From Bradyrhizobium sp. 170 (lineage in GTDB: Bacteria > Pseudomonadota > Alphaproteobacteria > Rhizobiales > Xanthobacteraceae): a stretch of DNA of 64,000 nt. The notes under the pieces are model-generated. The model made no database searches and was not told the origin of the DNA. It saw nothing but the letters and a program-made list of their open reading frames with translations. Shown piece after piece: positions 26,840 through 36,045 of this stretch. Each line of letters begins with the position of its first letter. Within the stretch, counting starts at the first letter, position 1. The stretch covers positions 1,550,001-1,614,000 of the forward strand of contig NZ_CP064703.1 in the NCBI RefSeq assembly GCF_023101085.1, written 5' to 3'. A program made the translations under genes and the position numbers.

Positions 26840-28573
26840 TCAATTGACCTTATAAGAGGCCTGAAAGAACGTACCCCAGCGCTCCATGCTAAACTTCGAA
26901 AACTCAGTCGCAGTGGTTCCCGGATAACAGCCTGTGCATATCGTTTCGTTGTCCTTTTGGGTCCACATTGCCCAATAGCGCCCGCCGACGCCGATGCTGA
27001 GATTATTGGTGATGAAGTAGGACAACACGCCTTCGACCTGTACACCCCCGCCTCCGTTCCCGCGTTGATCAGCGAAGGTAGTCGTCGGGCGCAAGAGATG
27101 GTGGTCGCGACCAGCGAAATCGGTCCAAGGCAGGTAAGCGACATCGGTGCTTAAACGCCAACGCTCGGTAAGCATGGTTTCGGCGCTCAGGCCGACGCGA
27201 GGTGCATTCCAGTGCGTATCCTGGCTGCCAACGATTTGATCAGCGGACGCCGTGCATGGAGACATGGGGTTGGCAATCTGCATGCATCCCATCGTGTCGG
27301 AGTTCTGGGCGTAATAGGTCCAGCCGATAAATCCGCCGACCTTGTAGTTGGCGCCACGCGAAAAATCGTAACCTACGTCGGCCGTGTAGTACGTGAACCT
27401 CCCGTTTGCCTGGCCCGATATCGTGTTGCTATAAGAGAGCCTGCGATGGATGCCCCAATCTTCATCGTTGAGCTTTCCTTTATCGAAGCGCCCGATGCCA
27501 ACGTTGCTCTTCAGGAACACTCCCCACGCGCTGTCAAGACGGCCAAATAATTCCCCGGAAAGTCCGTCGAGGCCGTGGTAGGTGAGCTTGATATAAGAAT
27601 GTTAGGATCTCCAGTAGCGATCTCATCGGGAATAGCGCTGGCGTCCCATTGGAATCGTCCCCGGCTGAGCCAGAGCCGCGATCCGCCTTCGAACGACCAA
27701 CCGGCCTTGTAAGCAATCGGCGGCGCGCCGGCAGGTGCTTTCGCGTACAGCGGCGCATCGGACCATTGCGCCGCCCATGGGTCCGCGCCGAAATGGTATT
27801 TCAATCCCATCTTTCCGATGTGATAGTTGCTGGACAGGCTCGTCATGTTCGCCGGAAGAATTGCGAACGGCGGAAACTGCACCGTCGAAGGCGTTGCGAC
27901 ACTTGGCCCACCGAAATGCAGATAGTCATACTCTACTTTGACCGACCATGCAGGCGTAAGCGCTTGCTCGACGCCCAGCCCGATACGCCACCGACCTGAC
28001 CATAGTCGAGATGAGTGTTCTCCTGTGGCTGCAGGCCATTATATTCGTTGTTATTGAGCACGTTGCCCTGATTGTATTGCCAAGCCACGCCTCCCTTGAG
28101 ATAGGCCAGCGTATGGCCGAGAGCGCCGAACGCGTAACCGACGCGGCCGGTCCCGGTGGCAAAGAGGTTTGGACCTGCCGTGCAGTTTGCGCTCACACAA
28201 AGCCCGAGGCGGCCAGGCAAGTATTTGTGCCATCGGAGACAGCACGGCTGGCATCTAGTTCGACGCCAAACACCCAGCCGTTCTTCTGCCAATTGTAGCC
28301 GATCTGGCCTCCTGCGAGGAACACTGGGGTATTGACGACGCCGCCATAGATTGACGGACCGTCGGGATTGCTGAAGGAGGTTCGGCCGTACCCACCGCCG
28401 ACGTGCCCGCCAATATAGCCTCCGGACCAGCTCCACACCGCGGGTGACAGTTTCACTTCTGGCTCAAGGTCCGCCGCATTGGCTGCACCGCTTGCGATGA
28501 GCGCAATTGTTGTGGCTCCCGAAAGAAGAACTCCAGATCGTATCCAATACTTCCGTGCATTTTCTCGGTCCAC
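26840..28573 (-). pseudogene. Outer-membrane beta-barrel protein, frameshifted
   Basis: From ATG 28573 a signal peptide (LLSGATTIALIASGAANAAD) precedes an Omp25/31-like barrel: WSGGYIGGHVGGGYG and GGQIGYNWQKNGWVFGVELD, then after frameshifts at ~28195 and ~27965 GRVGYAFGALGHTLAYLKGG and KVEYDYLHFGG. A second half (AGWSFEGGSRLWLSRGRFQW...; after ~27515 GVFLKSNVGIGRFDKGKL...VGYDFSRGANYKVGGFIGW...YWAMWTQKD) forms further strands to a stop at 26840. The total, about 575 codons, matches a two-part Bradyrhizobium porin-like protein. Three or more frameshifts rule out expression. Confidence 0.85.
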
Positions 28574-28926
28574 AACCGAGCGCCCTTAAGTTATCCCCGC
28601 AGCAAACCGTCGGGGCGGACCAGACGCTAACGGCGATGCGCGCCGAGTCGTCCCGAAGACCATCGCACTGCGATTGGTGATGATGACGTGAACAAAGCAA
28701 ACCTCGTGCCGAAGAGAGTTCGAGGCTCTGCAGGCACTCCGTAAGGTGTGTAGCGTCAAGTTGCTGACATTTGTCTCAAGACTGACAGTCTGCGCTGCTA
28801 TCGTCCGACAGGACGTTGCGCTTCGAACAGTTGTCCCATCGCCCCTCAATACGCGGGGCGCGCGTTAATGTAGGGCATTCAACTCCGCATCGTTCAGCGC
28901 GGTGATCGAGGAAGCGCTGCTTGGCG

Positions 28927-29603
28927 TCATCGGTCCCGGGGCGATCGCCGCTGCAATCGCGGCTGCAGAGAGCTAAGGAACGGCGGGATCAGGTGCGTGA
29001 TGCTCTCCGCCGACATCATCCAGCCGTGCGCCAACTGGTGCTGACTTCCATCCTGATGCCGCGCCGCACGAACTACCACATCCCGGTGTTTAAGCCTGCC
29101 GATGGCGGAGTAGTGTGGTCGCCGCCGGGCCGTGTCCCCGTTGGTCTGCTTCACCGGCAGATCGAGATTGTACTCATTGAGCCAGCAAAGCGCCTGTCGC
29201 GCGCCGCCCAGTTCCTCGACCTTGTCGAACACCATCTTGATCGCTTCCTGGACACGCTGCCACAACCAACTCGCCCCGACGCGCCTTCTCATAGCGTGCC
29301 GAGAGCGAGCGCTGGCGCAACAGATCCGGTTCGTACTCGTTGAGGCTGCCCTTGAGCCCGAGCAGCAGGCGGTCGCTGCCATGCCTCGGCGCGTAGATGG
29401 TCTCCTGATCGACCAGAACCGGTATCGACCACGCGGCACATCTCGATGAGTTGCTGCCAATCCCGACTGCTGCGAGCGAAGCGCGAGACCTCGCGGGCGC
29501 AAACCGCACCAACCTTACCAAGGCAAACCTCCGCTACCATTCGCTCGAAGCCGGCGCGTTGTACGGCGCCGGCGGCTGAACGACCGAGATCATCATCGAT
29601 CAC
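28927..29603 (-). pseudogene. Serine recombinase/resolvase, frameshifted fragment
   Basis: Minus-strand pieces in different frames read [20 protein letters not shown] and [20 protein letters not shown] (resolvase catalytic domain), then [20 protein letters not shown] and [10 protein letters not shown], then [20 protein letters not shown] and [18 protein letters not shown]. This is the order of the large serine recombinases that end with the recombinase linker. Three frameshifts at least, and no zinc ribbon, so it is dead. Confidence 0.72.
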
Positions 29604-29636
29604 TTCGATCTCTGACTAAGCTGGGTGATGACGGAC

Positions 29637-29694
29637 TGAGATAGGCGGCGTATCGAGGCGGGTGTCGAGCCTATCTCAAGGAGAGCGATACGCC
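29637..29694. repeat. Two overlapping inverted repeats
   Basis: TGAGATAGGC (29637-29646) is perfectly repeated in inverse at 29669-29678, and GGCGTATCG (29647-29655) at 29686-29694. The second left arm starts directly after the first left arm, so the two hairpins cannot both form. This sits between the resolvase remnant and the IS630 remnant and just before a 14-codon ATG frame. It may be an element end or an attenuator-like structure. Confidence 0.5.
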
Positions 29695-29748
29695 ATGAAC
29701 GAGACCAGTACCCACTTTCTTGGTCGTGAGTCGTGATTCAAGATATGG

Positions 29749-30240
29749 ATGATCCTTGAAGCAAGAGAAGTCCACCTTTCGAGGAAAGATCGCAAGGCGC
29801 TTGAGGCGTGTTGTCGCTCGCCAATGACGTTGCAGCGCGATTTGAAGCGGCGCGGATCGTTCTGTTGGCGGCGGATGGGCGCAGCACCCGGTCGATCGCC
29901 AAGGAAGTTGGGGGTCCAGCCGCGGATTGTCAGCCTTTGGCGGCATCGCTATGCCGACCATGGCCTTGAAGGGCCGCAAGACAAGCCGCGGCCTGGCAAG
30001 CAGCCGATTTATACGAGGACGACCTACAAGCGGATTCTGAAGCTGCTGGATAAGCTGCCCCCGCAAGGGTTTGCGCGCTGGACAGGCCCTCTGCTGACCG
30101 AGGCGCTGGGCGACGTTGACGTCCAATATGTCTGGCGGTTCCTGTGCAGCCACAAGATTGACCCCGCGGCTCGCAAGTCCTGGTGTGAGAGCACCGACCC
30201 GAACTTCACGGCCCCGCTCGTGCCCCCACTACTTGATTGT
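29749..30240 (+). pseudogene. IS630-family transposase remnant
   Basis: A continuous but scrambled frame. REVHLSRKDRKALEACCRSP and TLQRDLKR are followed by a shifted stretch, then GVQPRIVSLWRHRYADHGLE and GLEGPQDKPRPGKQPIYT (helix-turn-helix and linker typical of IS630), LDKLPPQGFARWTGPLLTEA and VQYVWRFLCSHKIDPAARKS. The DDE catalytic domain is missing after WCESTDPNF. It is the N-terminal third of the transposase with compensating frameshifts. Confidence 0.8.
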
Positions 30241-30277
30241 TTGCGTTGATGGTCTTACTGCGCTTCTCTGTAGCGCC

Positions 30278-30560
30278 ATGTCCACGAAATCCCGCGAGTA
30301 TCTGTTCGGCACCCAAATCAGAATGTCGGCCGAGCGTGCAAAGGAGGCGCGCAAGCAAGAAGACAAGCTGACTTGTGAGGCGTGGAATTTTCGGATGCTT
30401 GGTTACAAGGGACCGACCCCGCCGTCACCTACGATCGGCGACGCGATCAATGCCGGTTATTTTTACTTGGAAGTTCGGTGCCTGGGGTGCGACACCAATC
30501 AGACCGTGGCGCTCGACATCATCAGGCGTGCGAAGACCACGCCGGTGCATGAGCTAGATG
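30278..30560 (+). pseudogene. Conserved hypothetical protein, 3' end lost
   Basis: From ATG 30278 the frame reads RMLGYKGPTPPSPTIGDAIN, then AGYFYLEVRCLGCDTNQTVA and LDIIRRAKTTPVHELD. This looks like a small cysteine-containing (CLGC, probably a half zinc ribbon) protein that is widespread in Bradyrhizobium. After HELD the second Cys pair is missing and the sequence becomes unrelated, so the gene is truncated by the insertions that follow. No known function. Confidence 0.5.
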
Positions 30561-30641
30561 TGGTCTTTCAGGAGGTTGTCCATCTGGTCCGAACCGAGGA
30601 AGCTGAGGTTGCGAAGCTTCAGTGTTCCACGGAAAGACCAG

Positions 30642-30800
30642 ATGAACAGCCACAAGAATGCTCCACTGACGCCGAAAGGTCGAGAGGCCAGGGTGCGGTG
30701 TGTGGAAGCGGGACTGAGCAATGCACGCCGCCGCGCGCCAGTTCAACACCACGCCGAAGATGGTGGCCGAATGGGTCGAACGACCGCACAATCTGCGCAA
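30642..30800 (+). pseudogene. IS481-family transposase, N-terminal fragment
   Basis: MNSHKNAPLTPKGREARVRC, then EAGLSNA in one frame and AAARQFNTTPKMVAEWVE in the next: the helix-turn-helix start of IS481 transposases with a frameshift. The match ends at ~30785 where a minus-strand IS1380 piece begins, so one element truncated the other. Confidence 0.65.
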
Positions 30801-31010
30801 CGTTCTGGCCGCGCTTGCATCGATGTCGGCGCGCCGCAGCTTGGCCCTCAGCATATGCCGGCTCCAGAACACCAGCACATATATCGAGCAGCGTAATAGC
30901 CTTTGAAGAAGCCTCCCTCCTGATGCCCGTATACGGGTGGGTGGCGTCGAGATCGAGGATGATCTGCGGCGGGATCACTTGGGCGACTCCAGGAACAGCT
31001 TCAGGGGCGT
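30786..31010 (-). pseudogene. IS1380-family transposase, internal fragment
   Basis: Minus-strand reading gives PPQIILDLDATH, a shifted GHQEGGFFKGYY, and then SRHMLRAKLRRADIDASAA, the typical IS1380 DDE-domain order (ILDLDATDDP...GHQEGRFFHGYY...LLAAKLR). Both ends of the gene are missing. Confidence 0.65.
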
Positions 31011-31216
31011 CCCACCACTCCAGACTGATCTGCACTACGCTCTGTCGTTATCAGGGCATTCCTTGAACCACCACAAAATTCTTGTCGCAAAAGAACGCCT
31101 CGCCGATTCGCGCCCCGATGCGCCTCAACAATGTGAGAAATGCACCCTGCGCTCAGGAGAGGCCCTTGCGGCACCCGCTGAGCTGTGCGTCATAAACGGA
31201 ACGCTGCCATTGTAGC

Positions 31217-31906
31217 TCAGCGCTCGCTTGCAGGCAGCAGACCGATCAGCGCTTTAGCCTCGGACTTCAGAACTACAATCGCAGCCTTCCGAGCATCTGC
31301 ATCAAAGCGAGTCCGAATGGCGGAGACCGAGAGGGCGCCGCGCAATTGGCCATGAACGTCGATCACAGGCACAGCTGCGGCCGCGACCTCAGGATCCCGT
31401 TCGCCGATCGAGACGTAGAAGCCACGATCTCTGACCTTCTTTCCATCGGCTGATGCAGAATCGCGGTAGGCGGTAAGAACACGGCCGGCAGCGCCGCGGT
31501 CAATCGGCAATCGCTGACCCTCTTCGAGGTGATGCCGGACCGAACGCGGAGAATTGACGCGATAAAGGCAGATGCGCTCGTCGCCCTCCGCGATGTAGAA
31601 GGATGCGGTCTCTCCGGTTGCCTCGACCAGACGATGGAGCGAGGGTCTGATCAGGTCACCGAGGTCGAGCCCGCGCTGATAGAGCGCCCCAAGGCGCCAT
31701 AGCTCCGGCCCGGGTCGAAATAGCCGGTCCGTACCCCGCACCAGGAAGCCATCCGCCTCCAGAGATGCGGCAAGGCGAAGGACTGTGCTCTTGTAGAGGT
31801 CAGTCGCATCCGCAATCTCCGTCAGCGTCATCGCGGCGCGCTCCGGGTCGAACGCCTTAAGGATTGCCAGTGCCCGCGCGACCGCATCAACCCCTGTTCT
31901 TACCAT
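31217..31906 (-). CDS. IclR-family transcriptional regulator of the adjacent catabolic cassette
   Basis: A 229-aa regulator starting at ATG 31906 after AGAGGT. Winged helix at ~10-65 (VARALAILKAF, MTLTEIADATDLYKSTVLRL), then an IclR effector domain (residues ~80-225; SFYIAEGDERICLYRVNSPR, GAAGRVL, GQLRGALSVSAIRTRF). It is divergent from the ABC transporter gene, with 162 nt between the starts, the usual arrangement for a local repressor or activator that binds the imported substrate. The start is moved well inside the open frame because the upstream part reads into the promoter. Confidence 0.9.
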   Translation of the reverse strand: MVRTGVDAVARALAILKAFDPERAAMTLTEIADATDLYKSTVLRLAASLEADGFLVRGTDRLFRPGPELWRLGALYQRGLDLGDLIRPSLHRLVEATGETASFYIAEGDERICLYRVNSPRSVRHHLEEGQRLPIDRGAAGRVLTAYRDSASADGKKVRDRGFYVSIGERDPEVAAAAVPVIDVHGQLRGALSVSAIRTRFDADARKAAIVVLKSEAKALIGLLPASER

Positions 31907-32068
31907 CGATACCTCTGGTTCTGCTGTGCAGAACCAATAGTCAGAATGACGCCAGGAGTCCAGCCAGCTAGCACGAGGGCCATTCTGCACATCAGAATAC
32001 GATTGACTCCTCGTGAGACGCGAGCTACTCGGTTCCAGACGCCAGAACAAGTTCTATGGAGCGAAACA

Positions 32069-32857
32069 ATGGGGCGGCCGGGACTTGCCGTGGACTTGCG
32101 CGACGTGATGATTCGCTTCGGCGACTTCACGGCCGTCAAAAGCATGAACCTCCAGGTAGCCGAGACTGAATTCGTTGCAGTGGTGGGGCCGACCGGCTGC
32201 GGAAAATCGACCATTCTCAACACTGTCACCGGACTGCTGAAGCCCGCCGCCGGCGACGTTCGCATTTTCGGCAAGTCTCTTACGGGCCTGAACGGTCAGT
32301 CCGGCTACATGCTTCAACAGGAAGGGCTGCTGCCCTGGAAGACCGCCCAGGACAATGTCGGCCTCGGGCTCGTCTTTCAGGGCAGCTCGATCGCGAAAGC
32401 GCGCGAGCAGGCACGGCCCTGGCTCGCCAAGGTCGGATTGAAGGGATTCGAGGAGCGCTATCCGCATCAATTGTCCGGCGGCCAGCGCAAGCGCGTTGCG
32501 ATGGCACAAACCCTGATCATGGAGCCCAAAATCGTTCTCATGGATGAGCCGTTCTCCGCGCTGGACGTTCACACACGCCGGCTCATGCACCGCATCCTGC
32601 TCGACCTCTGGCAGGCGGACCGGCGCTCGCTCGTCTTCATCACCCATGATCTCGATGAGGCCATCACCCTGGCGGACCGCGTCGTTGTGATGTCTGCCGG
32701 TCCCGCCAGCCGCATGGTTGCCGACGTCAGGATCACGCTGCCTCGTCCGCGCGATGTTTCTGCGCTGCAGACCACCGACGAATTCGTCGCGCTCTATCGT
32801 GAAATCTGGTCGCTGCTCGGCGCCGAAGTGGAGAAAAGCTATGTCACGCAGGGGTAG
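32069..32857 (+). CDS. ABC transporter ATPase, nitrate/sulfonate/taurine-type
   Basis: A 262-aa ATPase; ATG 32069 follows GGAG. Walker A GPTGCGKST, Q-loop MLQQEGLLPWKTAQDNV, signature LSGGQRKRVAMAQ, Walker B IVLMDEPFSALD and H-loop FITHDLDEA are intact. LLPWKTAQDN is typical of the SsuB/TauB/NrtD-like group (COG1116), whose substrates range from sulfonates to thiamine precursors and organic acids, so family does not fix the substrate. Its last 17 bases overlap the permease gene. Confidence 0.93.
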   Translation: MGRPGLAVDLRDVMIRFGDFTAVKSMNLQVAETEFVAVVGPTGCGKSTILNTVTGLLKPAAGDVRIFGKSLTGLNGQSGYMLQQEGLLPWKTAQDNVGLGLVFQGSSIAKAREQARPWLAKVGLKGFEERYPHQLSGGQRKRVAMAQTLIMEPKIVLMDEPFSALDVHTRRLMHRILLDLWQADRRSLVFITHDLDEAITLADRVVVMSAGPASRMVADVRITLPRPRDVSALQTTDEFVALYREIWSLLGAEVEKSYVTQG

Positions 32858-33614
32858 GGTCGCTCTCACGCAGTTCGCCATCGTCCTTGGCCTGATCCTG
32901 ATCTGGGAATTGGGCGTGTGGGCGGGACTGATCGATTCCTTCTTCTTTCCGGCACCTTCGACACTTGTCGCAAGGATCGGGGAGTGGATGTCGACGGCGG
33001 ACTTTTGGACCGATATTGGCATAACATTGCTGGAGACGGTCCTGTCGTTCCTGGCTGGCATCGGGATCGGCACAGCACTTGGTATCTGGCTGGGCTTAAG
33101 CCCGTTCGCTGCCGAAGTCGTTCAGCCCTTTATCAAGATGTTCAATGCAATCCCGCGGATCTTGCTTGGACCCATTTTCGTCATCTGGTTCGGATTGGGC
33201 CTCACCTCCAAGGTTGCGCTCGGCGTCACGCTGGTTCTATTCGTCGCATTCTTTAACACGTTCCAGGGCGTCCGCGAGGTCAATCCGGTCGTGCTGGCGA
33301 ATGCCCGCCTGCTGCGTGCATCGAAGTCGTCCCTGCTACGGCACGTCTACCTGCCGTCCGCCACGACCTGGATTCTGTCGAGCCTGCGGGTGTCCGTCGG
33401 CATGGCCGTGATGGGAGCCGTGGTCGCCGAATATCTCGGCTCGTCCGCAGGATTGGGGCACTTAATTGCGCAGGCCGAGGGCGTCCTCGATGCGACCGGA
33501 GTGTTCGCAGGAATTATCGTTCTCTCCGCCTTCGTCGTTGTCCTCGATGCCATCGTCGACTGCGCGGAAAAGCGGCTCCTGGTCTGGCGGCCGGCGCCTG
33601 CGCACGAAAGCTGA
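32841..33614 (+). CDS. ABC transporter permease (SsuC/TauC-type)
   Basis: A 257-aa permease starting at ATG 32841, inside the end of the ATPase gene. Six hydrophobic segments are visible, the first at residues ~6-25 (VALTQFAIVLGLILIWELGV). The coupling motif is EVNPVVLANARLLRASKSSL, and the C-terminal segment is GIIVLSAFVVVLDAIVDCAE. Normal family length. Confidence 0.92.
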   Translation: MSRRGRVALTQFAIVLGLILIWELGVWAGLIDSFFFPAPSTLVARIGEWMSTADFWTDIGITLLETVLSFLAGIGIGTALGIWLGLSPFAAEVVQPFIKMFNAIPRILLGPIFVIWFGLGLTSKVALGVTLVLFVAFFNTFQGVREVNPVVLANARLLRASKSSLLRHVYLPSATTWILSSLRVSVGMAVMGAVVAEYLGSSAGLGHLIAQAEGVLDATGVFAGIIVLSAFVVVLDAIVDCAEKRLLVWRPAPAHES

Positions 33615-33647
33615 TCGTACGCTCTCCCATCAATCATGGAGGTTCGC

Positions 33648-34670
33648 ATGCACGTTTCCATAAGACTGACGCCGGTCGTGGCGCTGGCCGCATTCTCGGT
33701 CATTTTGGCGCATGCCACCGAGCCCGAGAAAACAAAATTGAAGATCGCCGTGGGGTCACAGATCCTCAACTATATGCCTGTCGAACTTGGAGTGAAGCTT
33801 GGCTCCTTTAAGGAAGAAGGCCTTGACGTTACCGTCGAGAATTTCCAGGCCGGTGGTTCAAAGGCTCTGCAGGCCCTGATCGGCGGCTCCGTCGACGGGA
33901 CTATCGGCTTTTACGACCACACCATTCAGATGCAGGCGCAGGGTAAGCAAATTTCCTGCGTGTTCCTGCTGAATGACATTCCCGGCGTCCTGCTCGGTGT
34001 CCGCAGCGACCTCGCCGACAAGGTCAGAACCGGCGCCGACCTGAAGGGTCTCAGGCTCGGGATCACAGCGCCGGGGTCATCGACGGAGACTATGGCGCGT
34101 TACTACATCAAGAAATCAGGATTGGGTCCACGCGATGTCAACATCATTGCCGTCGGCAGCGGCGCACGGGGCATGGTGGCGCTTGAGGCCATGAACGTTG
34201 ATGCCCTGGTCTATTTCGATCCCATCGCGACGGTTCTCGCGCGCAAGAAGAGCGCGACAGCGCTGTTCGATGCGCGCACGATCGAAGGCTCAAAGCAGGC
34301 CTTCGGCGGATCCTATCCGACCGCGTGTCTCTATCTTCAGCAGTCTTTCCTCGACAAAAATCCAGAAACGGTCCAGCGCCTGGTCAACGCCTTGCTCAAA
34401 ACTCACCGCTGGATCAACGCAACGCCGACGGAGCAGCTCGTCGATGCGATTCCTCCTGGTTACAAGACTGACAATCGCGAGGTGAATATCGAAATCATGA
34501 ACGCATCGAAAGCGCTCTTCTCGCCAACCGGGCAGATGGACATTGAGGCGGCCAAGGTCCCGCTGGCTGTCCTGAGCGACTTTGATCCAAAAATCGCTGC
34601 CGCAAAGATCGACCTGAACAAAACCTTCACCAATCGCTTCGCGGAACGCGCCGCACAACAACTGAAATAG
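33648..34670 (+). CDS. ABC transporter periplasmic substrate-binding protein (NMT1/SsuA-like)
   Basis: A 340-aa protein. ATG 33648 is preferred over 33636 because GGAGG (33638-33642) lies 5 nt before it. A signal peptide (LTPVVALAAFSVILAHA) is followed by a COG0715-type fold: LKIAVGSQILNYMPVELGVK and LGSFKEEGLDVTVENFQAGG, then LRLGITAPGSSTETMARYYI. It lies 33 nt after the permease. No residue visible fixes the ligand. Confidence 0.92.
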   Translation: MHVSIRLTPVVALAAFSVILAHATEPEKTKLKIAVGSQILNYMPVELGVKLGSFKEEGLDVTVENFQAGGSKALQALIGGSVDGTIGFYDHTIQMQAQGKQISCVFLLNDIPGVLLGVRSDLADKVRTGADLKGLRLGITAPGSSTETMARYYIKKSGLGPRDVNIIAVGSGARGMVALEAMNVDALVYFDPIATVLARKKSATALFDARTIEGSKQAFGGSYPTACLYLQQSFLDKNPETVQRLVNALLKTHRWINATPTEQLVDAIPPGYKTDNREVNIEIMNASKALFSPTGQMDIEAAKVPLAVLSDFDPKIAAAKIDLNKTFTNRFAERAAQQLK

Positions 34671-34724
34671 CTGCCCGCAGGCCAAGCCCTCACCATCGGA
34701 TCACCTAAAGGAAGGCGTCTTCAG

Positions 34725-35990
34725 ATGTCTCTGCCGCTCACCGGCATCCGCGTCCTGGACCTGTCGAACGTGTTGGCCGGTCCGTTCTGCGGTTATCATC
34801 TCGCGCGTCTTGGCGCGGAGGTCATCAAAGTCGAAAATCCGAACGGCGGCGACCTCGCGCGGCGCCTCGGCGCCGATCCGAAAAGGGCAGAGCGCCTGCA
34901 GGGCCTCTCTTTTGTCGCGGTGAACGCCGGCAAGCAATCCGTGGCGCTGGACTTGAAGTCGGAATCGGGCCGCGAGGTATTCTTGCGACTCGTCAAGGAA
35001 GCCGATGTGGTGCTCGAAAACTTCCGGCCGAAGGTGATGGAACGGCTTAGCCTGGGCTTTGATGTGCTCAGCAGGCAGAACCCACGTCTCGTCTACTGCG
35101 CGATCTCCGGCTTTGGGCAGAGCGGGCCGTGGTCCGCCCGTCCAGCCTATGACCAGATCGTTCAAGGTCTGTCTGGTGCTATGAGCGTCACTGGCGATAC
35201 GGCCTCGGCTCCCCTGCGCACGGGCTTTCCGATCTCGGACACGATTGCGGGACTGACTGCTGCCTTTGCCATCGCCGCGGCTCTGGTCGAACAGCGGCAT
35301 AGCGGCCGCGGTCGGTTCATTGACGTGTCCCTGCTCGAAGCCACCGTTGCAGCGATGGGATGGGTCGTCTCCAACCACCTGAACGCTGGTGTCGAGCCGC
35401 AGCCCATCGGCAACGAGAACTTCACCGCGGCTCCCTCCGGCACGTTCCGCACCGCAACAGGCCCGCTGAACATTTCCGCCAACGAGCAGAAGCAGTACCA
35501 AGCCCTATGCGACTTGATTGACCGACCGGACCTGAAGACCGATCCACGCTTTGCTGGGCGCGAGATGCGCAAGGTCAATCGCGCAGCGCTGAACACGGAG
35601 TTGAACAAGGCGTTGAGTTGCAAGCGCGCTGACGAATGGGAGGTCCAAATGAATCTGGCTGGAGTCCCCGCAGGCTGCGTGCTGACGGTCTCGCAAGTTT
35701 TGCAGCAGCCACAGCTCCTCGAGCGCGGATTCGTCGAGACTTTGGCTCCAGAACAACACGGTGCGCAGCCGTTACGAATCACGCGGCCGGGCTTCCGGCT
35801 GGATGAGGAGTTTTCGGTGCCTTCACCACCTGCGACGCTCGGAGCAGACACCGAGCGATGGCTGCAGCGGCTCGGCTATTCGTATGCGGAGGTCGAGCAA
35901 CTGGTCTCAAGCCGGGCCGTCGGGACGCCAAAGCAAGGAGAGGCTGATTTCCTGCCCGTCCGCGTAGCCGCGGACGGACCAATATCATGA
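34725..35990 (+). CDS. Class III (CaiB/BaiF) CoA-transferase
   Basis: A 421-aa enzyme with the family N-terminus (LTGIRVLDLSNVLAGPFCGY, LARLGAEVIKVENP) and the catalytic Asp in PAYDQIVQGLSG. Other family marks are LDLKSESGREVFLRL, VLENFRPKVMERLSLG and AAMGWVVSNHL. Enzymes of this class move CoA between carboxylic acids (oxalate, carnitine, itaconate/citramalate and others). Its neighbours suggest it activates the imported acid for cleavage by the citryl-CoA-lyase-like enzyme encoded next. ATG 34725 follows an AAGGAAGG site. Confidence 0.93.
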   Translation: MSLPLTGIRVLDLSNVLAGPFCGYHLARLGAEVIKVENPNGGDLARRLGADPKRAERLQGLSFVAVNAGKQSVALDLKSESGREVFLRLVKEADVVLENFRPKVMERLSLGFDVLSRQNPRLVYCAISGFGQSGPWSARPAYDQIVQGLSGAMSVTGDTASAPLRTGFPISDTIAGLTAAFAIAAALVEQRHSGRGRFIDVSLLEATVAAMGWVVSNHLNAGVEPQPIGNENFTAAPSGTFRTATGPLNISANEQKQYQALCDLIDRPDLKTDPRFAGREMRKVNRAALNTELNKALSCKRADEWEVQMNLAGVPAGCVLTVSQVLQQPQLLERGFVETLAPEQHGAQPLRITRPGFRLDEEFSVPSPPATLGADTERWLQRLGYSYAEVEQLVSSRAVGTPKQGEADFLPVRVAADGPIS

Positions 35991-36045
35991 TATTCGACGG
36001 CTTGCGGCGGTTGGCAATCGGCAGGTTGGAGGGGCGGAACCGGAA

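Noticed and set aside
32054..33073. 339-codon minus-strand frame opposite the ABC transporter
   Set aside because: Shadow of the ATPase and permease genes, whose motifs are complete on the plus strand.
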